From Oscillatoriales cyanobacterium (GTDB taxonomy: Bacteria > Cyanobacteriota > Cyanobacteriia > Cyanobacteriales > Laspinemataceae): DNA of 36,386 bases. Of this stretch, positions 9,164 to 16,072 are shown in pieces (position 1 is the first letter of the stretch; every line of letters begins with the position of its first letter). The stretch spans positions 1 to 36,386 of the forward strand of contig JAABRM010000070.1 of the NCBI GenBank assembly GCA_011390955.1, read 5' to 3'. The position numbers and the translations under genes were made by a program. The notes under the pieces were generated by a model. It had not been told where the DNA came from and searched no databases. It saw only the letters and a list, made by a program, of their open reading frames with translations.

Positions 9164-9167
9164 TTTT
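9148..9167 (-). terminator. HIP1-based terminator-like stem after the ParE-like toxin
   Basis: On the minus strand AAAAGCG and CGCTTTT flank the ATCG core of a HIP1 octamer, and TTTTTTA follows. It lies just past the toxin stop. The stem is short with a 4-base loop, so strength is uncertain. Confidence 0.4.
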
Positions 9168-9173
9168 CATCAG

Positions 9174-9470
9174 TCACTTTTCCTGAAAAATATCCGACAA
9201 ATTTCGATAACCACTAATCACGCGCACAATTTCAATGCCGTCTTCAATTACCTGATAAAAAATAATATAACCCATTAATGGAATCCCTCGTAGATTCTGA
9301 CTAAATTGAGAGTAAGAACGTCCCAAATAGGGAAACCGGGCTAACTGCTGACATTTTTTGTTAAAACCCTCAACAAAAAGCTCTCCAGCTTCGACATTTT
9401 TCTCCAGAAAGTAACTAGAAATTTCTTCTAAATCCCTACTGGCAGCAACCGTGATGAGAAAACGGTTCAT
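9174..9470 (-). CDS. ParE/RelE-superfamily toxin
   Basis: A 98-residue protein of the ParE type: MNRFLITVAASRDLEEISSY starts with the typical strand and helix, followed by QQLARFPYLGRSYSQF, then IPLMGYIIFYQVIEDGIEIV and RVISGYRNL, the usual C-terminal beta-sheet and active-site Arg region. ParE members usually poison gyrase, while RelE members cut mRNA; sequence reading alone favours ParE. The start overlaps the antitoxin stop by 4 bp (ATGA arrangement), indicating translational coupling. A HIP1-based stem with a T-run on this strand (9148-9167) follows the stop. The frame is intact, unlike the toxins at 29.4 and 30.2 kb. Confidence 0.85.
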   Translation of the reverse strand: MNRFLITVAASRDLEEISSYFLEKNVEAGELFVEGFNKKCQQLARFPYLGRSYSQFSQNLRGIPLMGYIIFYQVIEDGIEIVRVISGYRNLSDIFQEK

Positions 9471-9757
9471 GCCTGTACCTCTTTGGCTAATTTAACTTTT
9501 TCTCTCAATCGAGCAATCACTGCTTCTCCATCCAAAGACTCTCCGCGTTTTGACTGCTCTAATCCTTCCTCTATTTTCTGGCGCGTTTGTGCCAGCCAAG
9601 CTAAGTATTCTGGATTTTCTGTTGACTCATTGAATGAAATTTCATCGGTGAGAAGTATTAATGCGGTATTTATAGCAGCTTCCAATGAAGGATACCGACC
9701 TTGTTGTACTAATCGTTCCAAGACTTGCGTTTGTTCTTGACTTAATGTAATTTGCAT
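9467..9757 (-). CDS. ParD-like ribbon-helix-helix antitoxin
   Basis: About 96 residues: MQITLSQEQTQVLERLVQQG then RYPSLEAAINTALILL, the short strand and two helices of a ribbon-helix-helix DNA-binding domain. A charged helical tail (QKIEEGLEQSKRGESLDGEA) would wrap the toxin. The first gene of a two-gene operon with the ParE-like toxin. I prefer ATG at 9757 over the GTG at 9760 because GGAG (minus strand, about 9766-9770) is then at normal spacing. It likely binds its own promoter. Confidence 0.82.
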   Translation of the reverse strand: MQITLSQEQTQVLERLVQQGRYPSLEAAINTALILLTDEISFNESTENPEYLAWLAQTRQKIEEGLEQSKRGESLDGEAVIARLREKVKLAKEVQA

Positions 9758-10166
9758 CACGGTTATCTCCTTTTTCTAAATTCCTATCAATTGTTCAGGC
9801 ATATCTATATTGGTATTATAAGGGTTTTGAGTTCGAGCGGGAGGAAAGTCGATTCTCGCGCCTCCCGTCCTCCCAAAAAAAAGCGATTCCCTCGCCCGAT
9901 CTGGGCGATCGCTTACCCTGAACCCAGAAACCGGGTTTCTTTCTCGCTTTCACAGTAGGGGCGAATGGCCATTCGCCCCTACATATTCACAGAAGAAACC
10001 CGGTTATTTCGGGGACAAAAAAGCGTGCTTGCCTGACGGCATAGCTCCGCTTACCGCACACCGCCCAGAAACCGGGTAATTAACGTTAACCTTTGCCAAA
10101 AACCCCAAAAAAAATAGAAACCCGGTTTCTTTTTGTTCCTTGAGTTAACCTTTGCCCCCAAAAAAA
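9758..10166. repeat. Repeat-filled intergenic region upstream of the TA operon
   Basis: Contains a Ser-tRNA-like fragment without a full cloverleaf (9829-9875), then a second reverse-orientation composite element at 9905-10030 with HIP1 at 9905-9912 and a second perfect 28-bp palindrome at 9955-9982. A GCCTGACGGCATAGCTCCGC repeat follows at about 10031-10057, then a 59-bp-family unit at 10080-10155. No protein-coding gene is visible. Confidence 0.75.
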
Positions 10167-10288
10167 TGGTGCGTTACGGCTGGAATAGCAGTTAATTTTT
10201 TACAAAAAAGTTAACTGCCAGCCTTTAGCGTAGCCATGCCGTAGACGCGAAGCGGCTTCCCCCTTGGGTAGGCTATACGCACCCTACA
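10167..10288 (-). repeat. GTAGGGTGTGTTA hairpin element interrupted by a second repeat
   Basis: The left half (TGGTGCGTTACGGCTGGAAT to GCCAGCC at 10216) and the right end (CACCCTACA, to 10288) match the other copies. About 50 extra bases intervene (about 10217-10279, beginning TTTAGCGTAGCCATGCCGTA and including GACGCGAAGCGGCTTCCC). The insert belongs to another dispersed cyanobacterial repeat type, so one repeat is nested in another. Confidence 0.75.
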
Positions 10289-10329
10289 TTTTGCTAAGAT
10301 ATATCTTATGTTTATCTTGCTTAAAAATT

Positions 10330-11010
10330 ATGAAACGGGATAAGTATATCTATCTACATGGTTTTGCCTCTTCTCCCCACGGGGGAAAAGCGGAGTATTT
10401 CCGCCAAAGCTTTGGCGAATTGTCAATTGACATCAAAACTCCTGATTTGAATCAAGGGGATTTTTTTAATCTCACCTTAACCAGACAATTAAATTTGATT
10501 AAAACCGAATATTTTGATGAAATATCTATCTCAGCCACACCGGACAAAACTATCAATAGCTTACCAGAAATTACCTTAATTGGTTCTAGTTTTGGCGGAT
10601 TGACTTCGGCGATTTTAGCTCAACATAATTTTCAGATAAAACGCTTAGTTTTACTAGCCCCCGCTTTCCAATTTCACCGGCATTTATCTCGCTTGTTGGG
10701 AGAGGCAGCCATGCAGCAATGGCAAAGGGATGGATTTGGGCTATTTCCCCATTACGGGGAAAACCGGGATTTGCCCCTCAGCTATCGATTTTGGGTTGAT
10801 TTACTCCAGTATCAAAATGAACAGTTTTCTAGAGAAATTCCTACTTTAATTTTTCATGGGATTCACGATGAAGTAATTCCCATTGAGTCGAGTCGATCTT
10901 TTGCCAGCGATCGCCCCTGGGTAAAACTGCAAGAACTCGACAGCGATCATGGGTTGACCAATGTTTTGCCCACTCTCTGGCAAGGGATTCAAGACTTTTG
11001 TCAAATTTAA
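10330..11010 (+). CDS. YqiA/YcfP-like alpha/beta-hydrolase (putative esterase)
   Basis: About 226 residues from ATG 10330 (MKRDKYIYLHGFASSPHGGK). The open frame extends upstream to 10264, but the family starts at the IYLHGFASSP strand and the upstream part is repeat sequence. The nucleophile elbow is LIGSSFGGLTSA (Ser). The acid is in IFHGIHDEVIPI (Asp) and the base in ELDSDHGLTN (His), giving a complete catalytic triad. The YqiA/UPF0227 family has esterase activity on short acyl esters in E. coli; the natural substrate here is unknown. It stands alone, with a 257-bp gap before the next gene. Confidence 0.85.
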   Translation: MKRDKYIYLHGFASSPHGGKAEYFRQSFGELSIDIKTPDLNQGDFFNLTLTRQLNLIKTEYFDEISISATPDKTINSLPEITLIGSSFGGLTSAILAQHNFQIKRLVLLAPAFQFHRHLSRLLGEAAMQQWQRDGFGLFPHYGENRDLPLSYRFWVDLLQYQNEQFSREIPTLIFHGIHDEVIPIESSRSFASDRPWVKLQELDSDHGLTNVLPTLWQGIQDFCQI

Positions 11011-11267
11011 TGATTCTTTAAGAGGTTTATCATAATTTTCCAGATAAAATAAAAGGAGAAAAAGTCTATTTGGGTTAGCCATAATATCAGCGATCGCCCT
11101 TAGTCTAATTCCGGCAATTCCGGCAATGTATCAAAAGAGAGATTTGTGGATAAACAGTAAACAAATCTAGGAGAGGGGTTTGGGGGTGAGGGAAAAACGG
11201 TGGGATGTCCCTAATTATTTCTCTCTCTTACTCCCGATAAATCAATAGGTAAAACAGGGGGTTGATT

Positions 11268-11804
11268 ATGTCAATGATAAGAATTATGTTGGTTTTATAT
11301 ATGTTTCTACCAATTAAAAATGAGATGGTAGCTCAGATACTTTTATGCCAAATTTATGGAATGTATCAGATGAAATATGCGTTGAAAAATGCTGGGGAAG
11401 AAGAGGAAGAGGAAATCGAACGAAAATTGCGGCGATCGTTCTGGCTAGACCCCAGTAGTCCCGCTACTAATGCATATTTGGGGCTGTTTTGTAATTCTCC
11501 CATATTTATCAGTCATCGACAGGGGGATAAAATTAGCAATAAATCCTTTACACTGGTGGGAGAAACTATTCCTAATGGCAGGGTTTATTTAGAAGTAAAA
11601 TCAGGTATGCCAGTGTTGTTGGGGTTAATCAAACTCACGGACGAGACTTTAATCGCTACCTGGGTTGATGCCGATGAAACGGGAAAATTCCAGGTAGAAA
11701 TCACGGCAACAGACCCGCTGCCAAAAACTCGCTATTATGTTTCTGCCACTCTGGTTAGCGATCGGCTTCCAGAAGTTACCCGGATGACACTAATTGCTAT
11801 GTAG
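11268..11804 (+). CDS. Small exported protein with Ig-like domain, first gene of the CHAT unit
   Basis: I chose ATG 11268 because GGGGG (11256-11260) precedes it at normal spacing; TTG 11262 is also in frame. About 178 residues. An N-terminal hydrophobic stretch (IRIMLVLYMFLPI) could be a signal peptide or anchor. A charged helix (EEEEEEIERKLRR) follows. The last ~90 residues look like a bacterial Ig-like beta-sandwich: FTLVGETIPNGRVYLEV, LIATWVDADETGKFQVEI, and TRYYVSATLVSDRLPEVTRM. I do not recognise a named family. Its stop abuts the next ATG (TAGATG), so it is very probably co-transcribed and coupled with the next gene. Its role is unknown; a secreted adaptor or binding module for the downstream proteins is inference. 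Confidence 0.65.
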   Translation: MSMIRIMLVLYMFLPIKNEMVAQILLCQIYGMYQMKYALKNAGEEEEEEIERKLRRSFWLDPSSPATNAYLGLFCNSPIFISHRQGDKISNKSFTLVGETIPNGRVYLEVKSGMPVLLGLIKLTDETLIATWVDADETGKFQVEITATDPLPKTRYYVSATLVSDRLPEVTRMTLIAM

Positions 11805-12845
11805 ATGTTTAGATGGTTTAAAGAGATTCAAATAATGAAGTTGATGAGTAATAGCTTAATTTTGCTGGGTACTTTATGGCAAATTAATGCGGGATTGGTT
11901 TATGGACAAGAGTCAGTAGAATTGATTCCGTTAGCAGAAGATTTGTCCCAGGAAACGGAGACTATTCCAGAGGCGATTCCCTTGAGGGATCCGCTTCGCG
12001 GAATCGCCCAAGAAGCACCAGATCCAGTTCCCGTCCCCGTCCCCGAACCGGGAACACCGCGACGAAGTTCTACATTACATCGGCAAAGCGGTTCAGAAGA
12101 GGTGTTTCGACCCCAAAGAGTGCCTTTGCGTTCTCAAAGTATCCAAAGAGAACAACAAAAACCCCCGGCAGCATCCCCAGGGGTGAGTATTATGAACCCC
12201 TCTGGTTATGGGTCGTCTTGGGGCAGGGCAGGAGTTGGGTTAGGAGTCCAAGAACGCACCCGGTTTACGGAAGATGCGGATGGGGTGATGGGATTGGGGA
12301 TTGGATTTGGTAATCCCGTCAAAACCGTTGGAGTTAGTTTGGGCATTACGGCAACTGATTTATGGGGAGATACTTTTCAGGATGGTACGGTCAGCGTGAA
12401 ATTACATCGGCGTTTACCTTACGATATGAGTGTGGCTGCGGGAGTCCAAGGGGCAATCCGTTGGGGGGAAACCGACGGAGGGCGATCGCTTTATGGGGTG
12501 GTGACGAAACGGTTTATTTTCGATCGCGATTCTTCGGAGTTGTTTAATCAGCTTCATGTATCTTTGGGAGTTGGCAGCGGTCAATTTCGCACGGAGGATC
12601 GGATTAATAATGATGAAGGAACCGTGGGGGTATTTGGTTCAATGTCCCTGCGGATTAATCAACCCGTCAGCGCGATCGCGGAATGGACTGGTCAAGACAT
12701 GACCGTGGGCCTTTCCATTGCCCCATTTAAAAATATTCCCGTAGTGATTTCTCCTGCCTTAACGGATATTACTGGAAGTGCGGGAGATGGCACGCGATTT
12801 ATTTTAGGAGTTGGTTATGGGTTTTCTTTGCCCACAAATTTCTAA
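11805..12845 (+). CDS. Beta-rich outer-envelope protein (putative beta-barrel), second gene of the CHAT unit
   Basis: 346 residues from ATG 11805. An internal ATG at 11835 (MKLMSNSLILLGTLWQINAG) starts a cleaner signal peptide and may be the real start. A Pro/Arg-rich linker (PVPVPVPEPGTPRRSSTLHR) follows. The last ~210 residues alternate Gly and aromatic/hydrophobic residues (RAGVGLGVQERTRF, VMGLGIGFGNPVKTVGVSLG, VSVKLHRRLPYDMSVAAGVQ) and end in FILGVGYGFSLPTNF. That is a C-terminal beta-signal with terminal Phe, typical of outer-membrane barrels. No named family was recognised. It sits between an exported Ig-like protein and a CHAT protease, so it may anchor or translocate one of them (inference). 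Confidence 0.68.
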   Translation: MFRWFKEIQIMKLMSNSLILLGTLWQINAGLVYGQESVELIPLAEDLSQETETIPEAIPLRDPLRGIAQEAPDPVPVPVPEPGTPRRSSTLHRQSGSEEVFRPQRVPLRSQSIQREQQKPPAASPGVSIMNPSGYGSSWGRAGVGLGVQERTRFTEDADGVMGLGIGFGNPVKTVGVSLGITATDLWGDTFQDGTVSVKLHRRLPYDMSVAAGVQGAIRWGETDGGRSLYGVVTKRFIFDRDSSELFNQLHVSLGVGSGQFRTEDRINNDEGTVGVFGSMSLRINQPVSAIAEWTGQDMTVGLSIAPFKNIPVVISPALTDITGSAGDGTRFILGVGYGFSLPTNF

Positions 12846-12900
12846 ATAGCCGATTTTCCATATTTTATAGTCCCTATTTTCCAAGGTGAAATATCTGCCA

Positions 12901-14877
12901 ATGAATCAACGATTTTTTCAAATATCTCAGATATTATTAGCGATCGCCTGGGTTTTAATTGTGGCAAAACCTGGGATAACTCAAACTGGCAATCAGTCCG
13001 ATATTACTGGGCCGACCACAGACGCGATCGTTCCGGTTGCCCCACCCCCTTCAGATAGTCAGCTTATATTGCCTTCTTCTCTACCAGCGTCAGAAGATAG
13101 CAATATACAACCGACAACTGACGAACAATTACCGACAACTGACGAACAATTACCGACAACGGAGCCACCTTTACCGACAACGGAGCCACCTTTATCGACA
13201 ACGGAGCCACCTTTATCGACAACGGAGCCACCTTTATCGACAACGGAGCCACCTTTATCGACAACGGAGCCACCTTTATCGACAACGGAGCCACCTTTAT
13301 CGACAACGGGCGAACAATTACCCCCACAGGGGGGACAATTACCTCCACCGGGAGGACAATTACCTCCACGCGATCGCAATATGCCATTAGAACCTTTTCA
13401 ATCTCAAGGTTTTCATCAGCCACCACCTCCAGGGGGGCCACCGCATCAAATGAGTAATCGACCGGGAGAAAAACCCGGTCAAGAAAGACCGGGACAGGAA
13501 ATGCCCAGAGGTTCACAACAGGTCGATCGCCCTGCTTATGAAGCACAATTACAACAAGTGGATGTGGATATAGCGGTTCAGTTAATTGAAGAATATCAAG
13601 CGGTAGAATTTAGCGATTATTTAGATTTGGATCTGTTTGGTAAAGCCCCTTCTTTTGATGAAATTTCCGCTACCTTGTACGACCTGTGGCAAGTCACGGG
13701 ACAAAAATCCGCATTTATTTATGTTTCTTCCAGTGAGAGTCAACTGGATTTATTTACGGTCGTCCCCAGTCCTGATGGCAGAATAGAAAATACCGCACAA
13801 CTGTTAGCTTCAACTCGGCCCATCCCAGGGGTAATAGTCGCCCAGACTCAAGGCCCAGTTCAACATATACAATTGCCAGAAGTGAAGGGTCAAGAACTGC
13901 GTGAAACCATCCAACAATTTAAGAATGAAATTACCGATCCAAGATATCGGCGATCGCAGAAATATCTGGAAAATGCTCAAAAACTTTATCAAACCCTGAT
14001 TGCCCCAATAGAAGCCCAATTACAAGCAGAAGGCATTGATATTATAGTCCTATCAATGGACTCTGGCTTACGCAGTCTGCCCATTGCCGCATTGCATGAT
14101 GGCAAACAGTTTTTAATTGAAAAATATGGCATTGCCCTAGTTCCCAGTTTTGGATTAACCGATGTCAGTTACGCTGACGTAAGAAATACCCCAATTCTAG
14201 CAATGGGCGCCTCAGAATTTACCGACCTAAACCCCTTACCCGCCGTTCCCATTGAACTAAACAATATTCTCAGAGATTCTTGGCAAGGAGAGTTATTTTT
14301 GAATCAAGAATTTACCGTAGATGAGTTTAAAACTGTGAATCAATCGCAACAATTTGGGATAATTCACTTAGCCACTCACGGAGAATTTAAAGCAGGCGAC
14401 TTAAATCAATCTTATATCCAGTTTTATGACCGCAGAATGAACATGAGTGAACTCAAGACAATCGCCAATGAACTTGGCTGGAGTCAAGTCGAAAATCCCC
14501 CCATTGAACTATTAGTTTTATCCGCTTGCAAGACCGCCGTAGGTTCCCCCGAAGCGGAATTAGGTTTTGCCGGTTTAGCGGTACAAGCGGGAGTCAAATC
14601 AGCATTAGCTAGTTTATGGTATGTGAGTGATGCGGGCACTTTGGGATTGATGAGTGATTTTTATCAGGAATTAAGTGAAAACCCGATTAAATCCCAAGCA
14701 TTGCGGGCGGCGCAAATTGCTATGATTAAAGGAGAAGTCCGGCTGGAAAATGGCCAATTAAGATTATCAAATGGGGAAATATTACCTCTTTCTGAAGAGT
14801 TAGCCGAACTGAGAAATATTAATTTATCTCATCCTTATTTTTGGTCAGCGTTTATGATGATTGGCAATTGGAATTAA
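12901..14877 (+). CDS. Exported CHAT-domain protease, third gene of the CHAT unit
   Basis: 658 residues from ATG 12901; GTG 12886 is also in frame, but AAGG (12883-12886) then fits the ATG better. A signal peptide is visible: FFQISQILLAIAWVLIVAKP then GITQ. Residues ~70-140 hold seven TTEPPL[S/P] heptads (21-bp repeats), then Gly/Pro-rich QLPPxGG repeats. From about residue 360 comes a CHAT domain: DSGLRSLPIAALHDG, HLATHGEFKAGD (presumed catalytic His493) and VLSACKTAVGSPEAELGFAG (presumed catalytic Cys543), ending HPYFWSAFMMIGNWN. CHAT domains are caspase/gingipain-type cysteine proteases, so both catalytic residues are present. The C-terminal half is very similar to the haemagglutinin-CHAT fusion at the window start. 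Confidence 0.88.
   Translation: MNQRFFQISQILLAIAWVLIVAKPGITQTGNQSDITGPTTDAIVPVAPPPSDSQLILPSSLPASEDSNIQPTTDEQLPTTDEQLPTTEPPLPTTEPPLSTTEPPLSTTEPPLSTTEPPLSTTEPPLSTTEPPLSTTGEQLPPQGGQLPPPGGQLPPRDRNMPLEPFQSQGFHQPPPPGGPPHQMSNRPGEKPGQERPGQEMPRGSQQVDRPAYEAQLQQVDVDIAVQLIEEYQAVEFSDYLDLDLFGKAPSFDEISATLYDLWQVTGQKSAFIYVSSSESQLDLFTVVPSPDGRIENTAQLLASTRPIPGVIVAQTQGPVQHIQLPEVKGQELRETIQQFKNEITDPRYRRSQKYLENAQKLYQTLIAPIEAQLQAEGIDIIVLSMDSGLRSLPIAALHDGKQFLIEKYGIALVPSFGLTDVSYADVRNTPILAMGASEFTDLNPLPAVPIELNNILRDSWQGELFLNQEFTVDEFKTVNQSQQFGIIHLATHGEFKAGDLNQSYIQFYDRRMNMSELKTIANELGWSQVENPPIELLVLSACKTAVGSPEAELGFAGLAVQAGVKSALASLWYVSDAGTLGLMSDFYQELSENPIKSQALRAAQIAMIKGEVRLENGQLRLSNGEILPLSEELAELRNINLSHPYFWSAFMMIGNWN
13114..13323 (+). 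repeat. 21-bp coding tandem repeat (TTEPPLS heptads)
   Basis: Two TTDEQLP units, then seven TTEPPL[S/P] units and one TTGEQLP unit, each 21 bp and nearly identical (ACAACGGAGCCACCTTTATC). The number of units can change by slippage without a frameshift. The array lies just after the signal peptide, in a presumably extracellular linker. Confidence 0.9.
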
Positions 14878-15200
14878 TTTGGTTATTTGTTGGTTGTTGG
14901 TTGTTGTTTGTTGGTTGTTGGTTGTTGTTTGTTGGAAAGTTGATTGTTGGAAAGTTGATTGCTCCTCTGCTCCTCTGCTCCTCTGCTCCTCTGCTCCTCT
15001 GCTCGATGGCGGCTCCTCCGCTCCTCTGCTCCGGGGCACCCGGATCGGGATCGCCCCTACAGCCAATCCTCTGCTCCTCAAACAACAAACAACAAACAAC
15101 AATCAATAAATAACAAATAACAAATAACAAATAACAAGCCAGGTAAATTATGTGACAAAAAAAGCCGGTTTTTTCCCGAAACCCGGTTTCTAGTTACTTA
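14878..15200. repeat. Short tandem repeats between the CHAT unit and the lipoprotein gene
   Basis: About 14880-14960: TTGTTGGTTG-type heptamer-like repeats. About 14961-15045: GCTCCTCT octamers. About 15078-15137: AACAAACAACAA and AAATAAC repeats. One AGAAACC-type palindrome lies at about 15176-15191. All four reading-frame pairs are open here because of the repeats. No gene is visible. Confidence 0.8.
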
Positions 15201-15306
15201 GTAGATAGATAAAGGCGATCGGTGAGAACATAGACCGCTGTAAGCCAAAAATTCCTCTGGTTTAGCCTAGTTATAGGAACAGTTAAGAAAAGGTAAAAGG
15301 TACGGA

Positions 15307-15334
15307 TAGACAAATTTAATTTATGTGCTATTCT
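15307..15334 (+). promoter_or_regulatory. Possible promoter of the lipoprotein gene
   Basis: TAGACA (15307-15312), 16 bp, then TATTCT (15329-15334). Both hexamers are near consensus and lie about 40-70 bp before the start codon. Identified by eye only. Confidence 0.35.
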
Positions 15335-15374
15335 TAGCGATCGATGTGGATTGATTTTTCTTGAGGAGTGTTCC

Positions 15375-15827
15375 ATGAAAGCTAGATACTTTAAGACTCT
15401 TGTTGCTGCTTCTATCCTAAGCGTAGGATTGTTAGTTGGCTGTTCTAAGCCGCAAGAAGGCGTAAGCCCGACAGATACCAATGAAGCGGCACCGGCTGAT
15501 AGCACCACAAGTCCGACCACTACCCCTGATGCCACCACAACTCCGCCCACTGGCACTGAAGGGATGGGCACTGATACCACCACAACTCCGCCCACTGGCA
15601 CTGAAGGGATGGGCACTGATGCCACCACAACTCCGCCCACTGGCACTGAAGGGATGGGCACTGATACCACCACAACTCCGCCCACTGGCACTGAAGGGAT
15701 GGGCACTGATGCTACCACCGCTCCCGAAGCTACTCCCGATGGGATGGGCACTGATGCTACCACCGCTCCCGAAGCTACTCCCGATGGGATGGGGACTGAA
15801 GGCACAACCCCAGAAAATAACCAATAA
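15375..15827 (+). CDS. Lipoprotein with 15-residue tandem repeats
   Basis: 150 residues from ATG 15375, with GAGGAG at 15363-15368; the earlier in-frame start at 15351 lacks this. The signal peptide MKARYFKTLVAASILSVGLL ends in the lipobox LVGC, so Cys23 would be lipidated and the protein tethered to a membrane. The rest is low complexity: four TTTPPTGTEGMGTD[A/T] units, then two TTAPEATPDGMGTDA units. There is no folded domain to recognise, so the function is unknown. It may be a flexible surface or periplasmic spacer. A strong terminator follows at 15948. Confidence 0.8.
   Translation: MKARYFKTLVAASILSVGLLVGCSKPQEGVSPTDTNEAAPADSTTSPTTTPDATTTPPTGTEGMGTDTTTTPPTGTEGMGTDATTTPPTGTEGMGTDTTTTPPTGTEGMGTDATTAPEATPDGMGTDATTAPEATPDGMGTEGTTPENNQ
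15531..15800 (+). repeat. 45-bp coding tandem repeats in the lipoprotein
   Basis: Units begin at 15531, 15576, 15621 and 15666 (first type) and at 15711 and 15756 (second type). They alternate between GATACC and GATGCC variants, which suggests duplication of a two-unit block. All are multiples of three, so length can vary without frameshift. Confidence 0.92.
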
Positions 15828-15947
15828 TTTGTCAATTGATGATACAAAATATCGATAGTAATTAGTAGACAAAAACAATAGAGGCGTAAAAAATTCTGTC
15901 TCTATTTCTGTCTCTGTTTCTATCTCTATTTCTGTCTCTATTTTCAA

Positions 15948-16001
15948 AACGGCGGCATGAAAGATCGGAATTGGTTGTCGATCTTTACCCGCTGTTTTTT
16001 T
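15948..16001 (+). terminator. Strong Rho-independent terminator after the lipoprotein gene
   Basis: An outer stem AACGGCGG (15948-15955) pairs with CCGCTGTT (one G-U). An inner stem AAAGATCG (15960-15967) pairs with CGATCTTT (15979-15986). A run of seven T follows. Just before it is a TCTGTCTCTATT tandem stretch (about 15897-15943). Confidence 0.85.
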
Positions 16002-16072
16002 GTGTGTTTTTTCTGAACTGATGTAAAATGTATTTTTTTCCTTTATTTAACTAAGATATTTAACTCAGATAT

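Noticed and set aside
9829-9875. tRNA-like segment (GTCGATTCTCGCGCCTCCCG then TCCTCCCA)
   Set aside because: It resembles a T-arm and acceptor 3' side, but no D-arm, anticodon arm or matching 5' acceptor strand is present nearby; at most a fragment.
10264-10329. Longer N-terminus for the YqiA-like esterase
   Set aside because: The extra 22 codons read through hairpin-element sequence; the family starts at the strand encoded from ATG 10330.
13059-13546. Minus-strand open frames over the TTEPPLS repeats
   Set aside because: Low-complexity shadow of the 21-bp repeats in the CHAT gene; no ribosome site or domain.
15194-15947. Minus-strand frames of 217 and 171 codons
   Set aside because: They mirror the lipoprotein's 45-bp repeats; the lipoprotein frame has a Shine-Dalgarno, lipobox and terminator.
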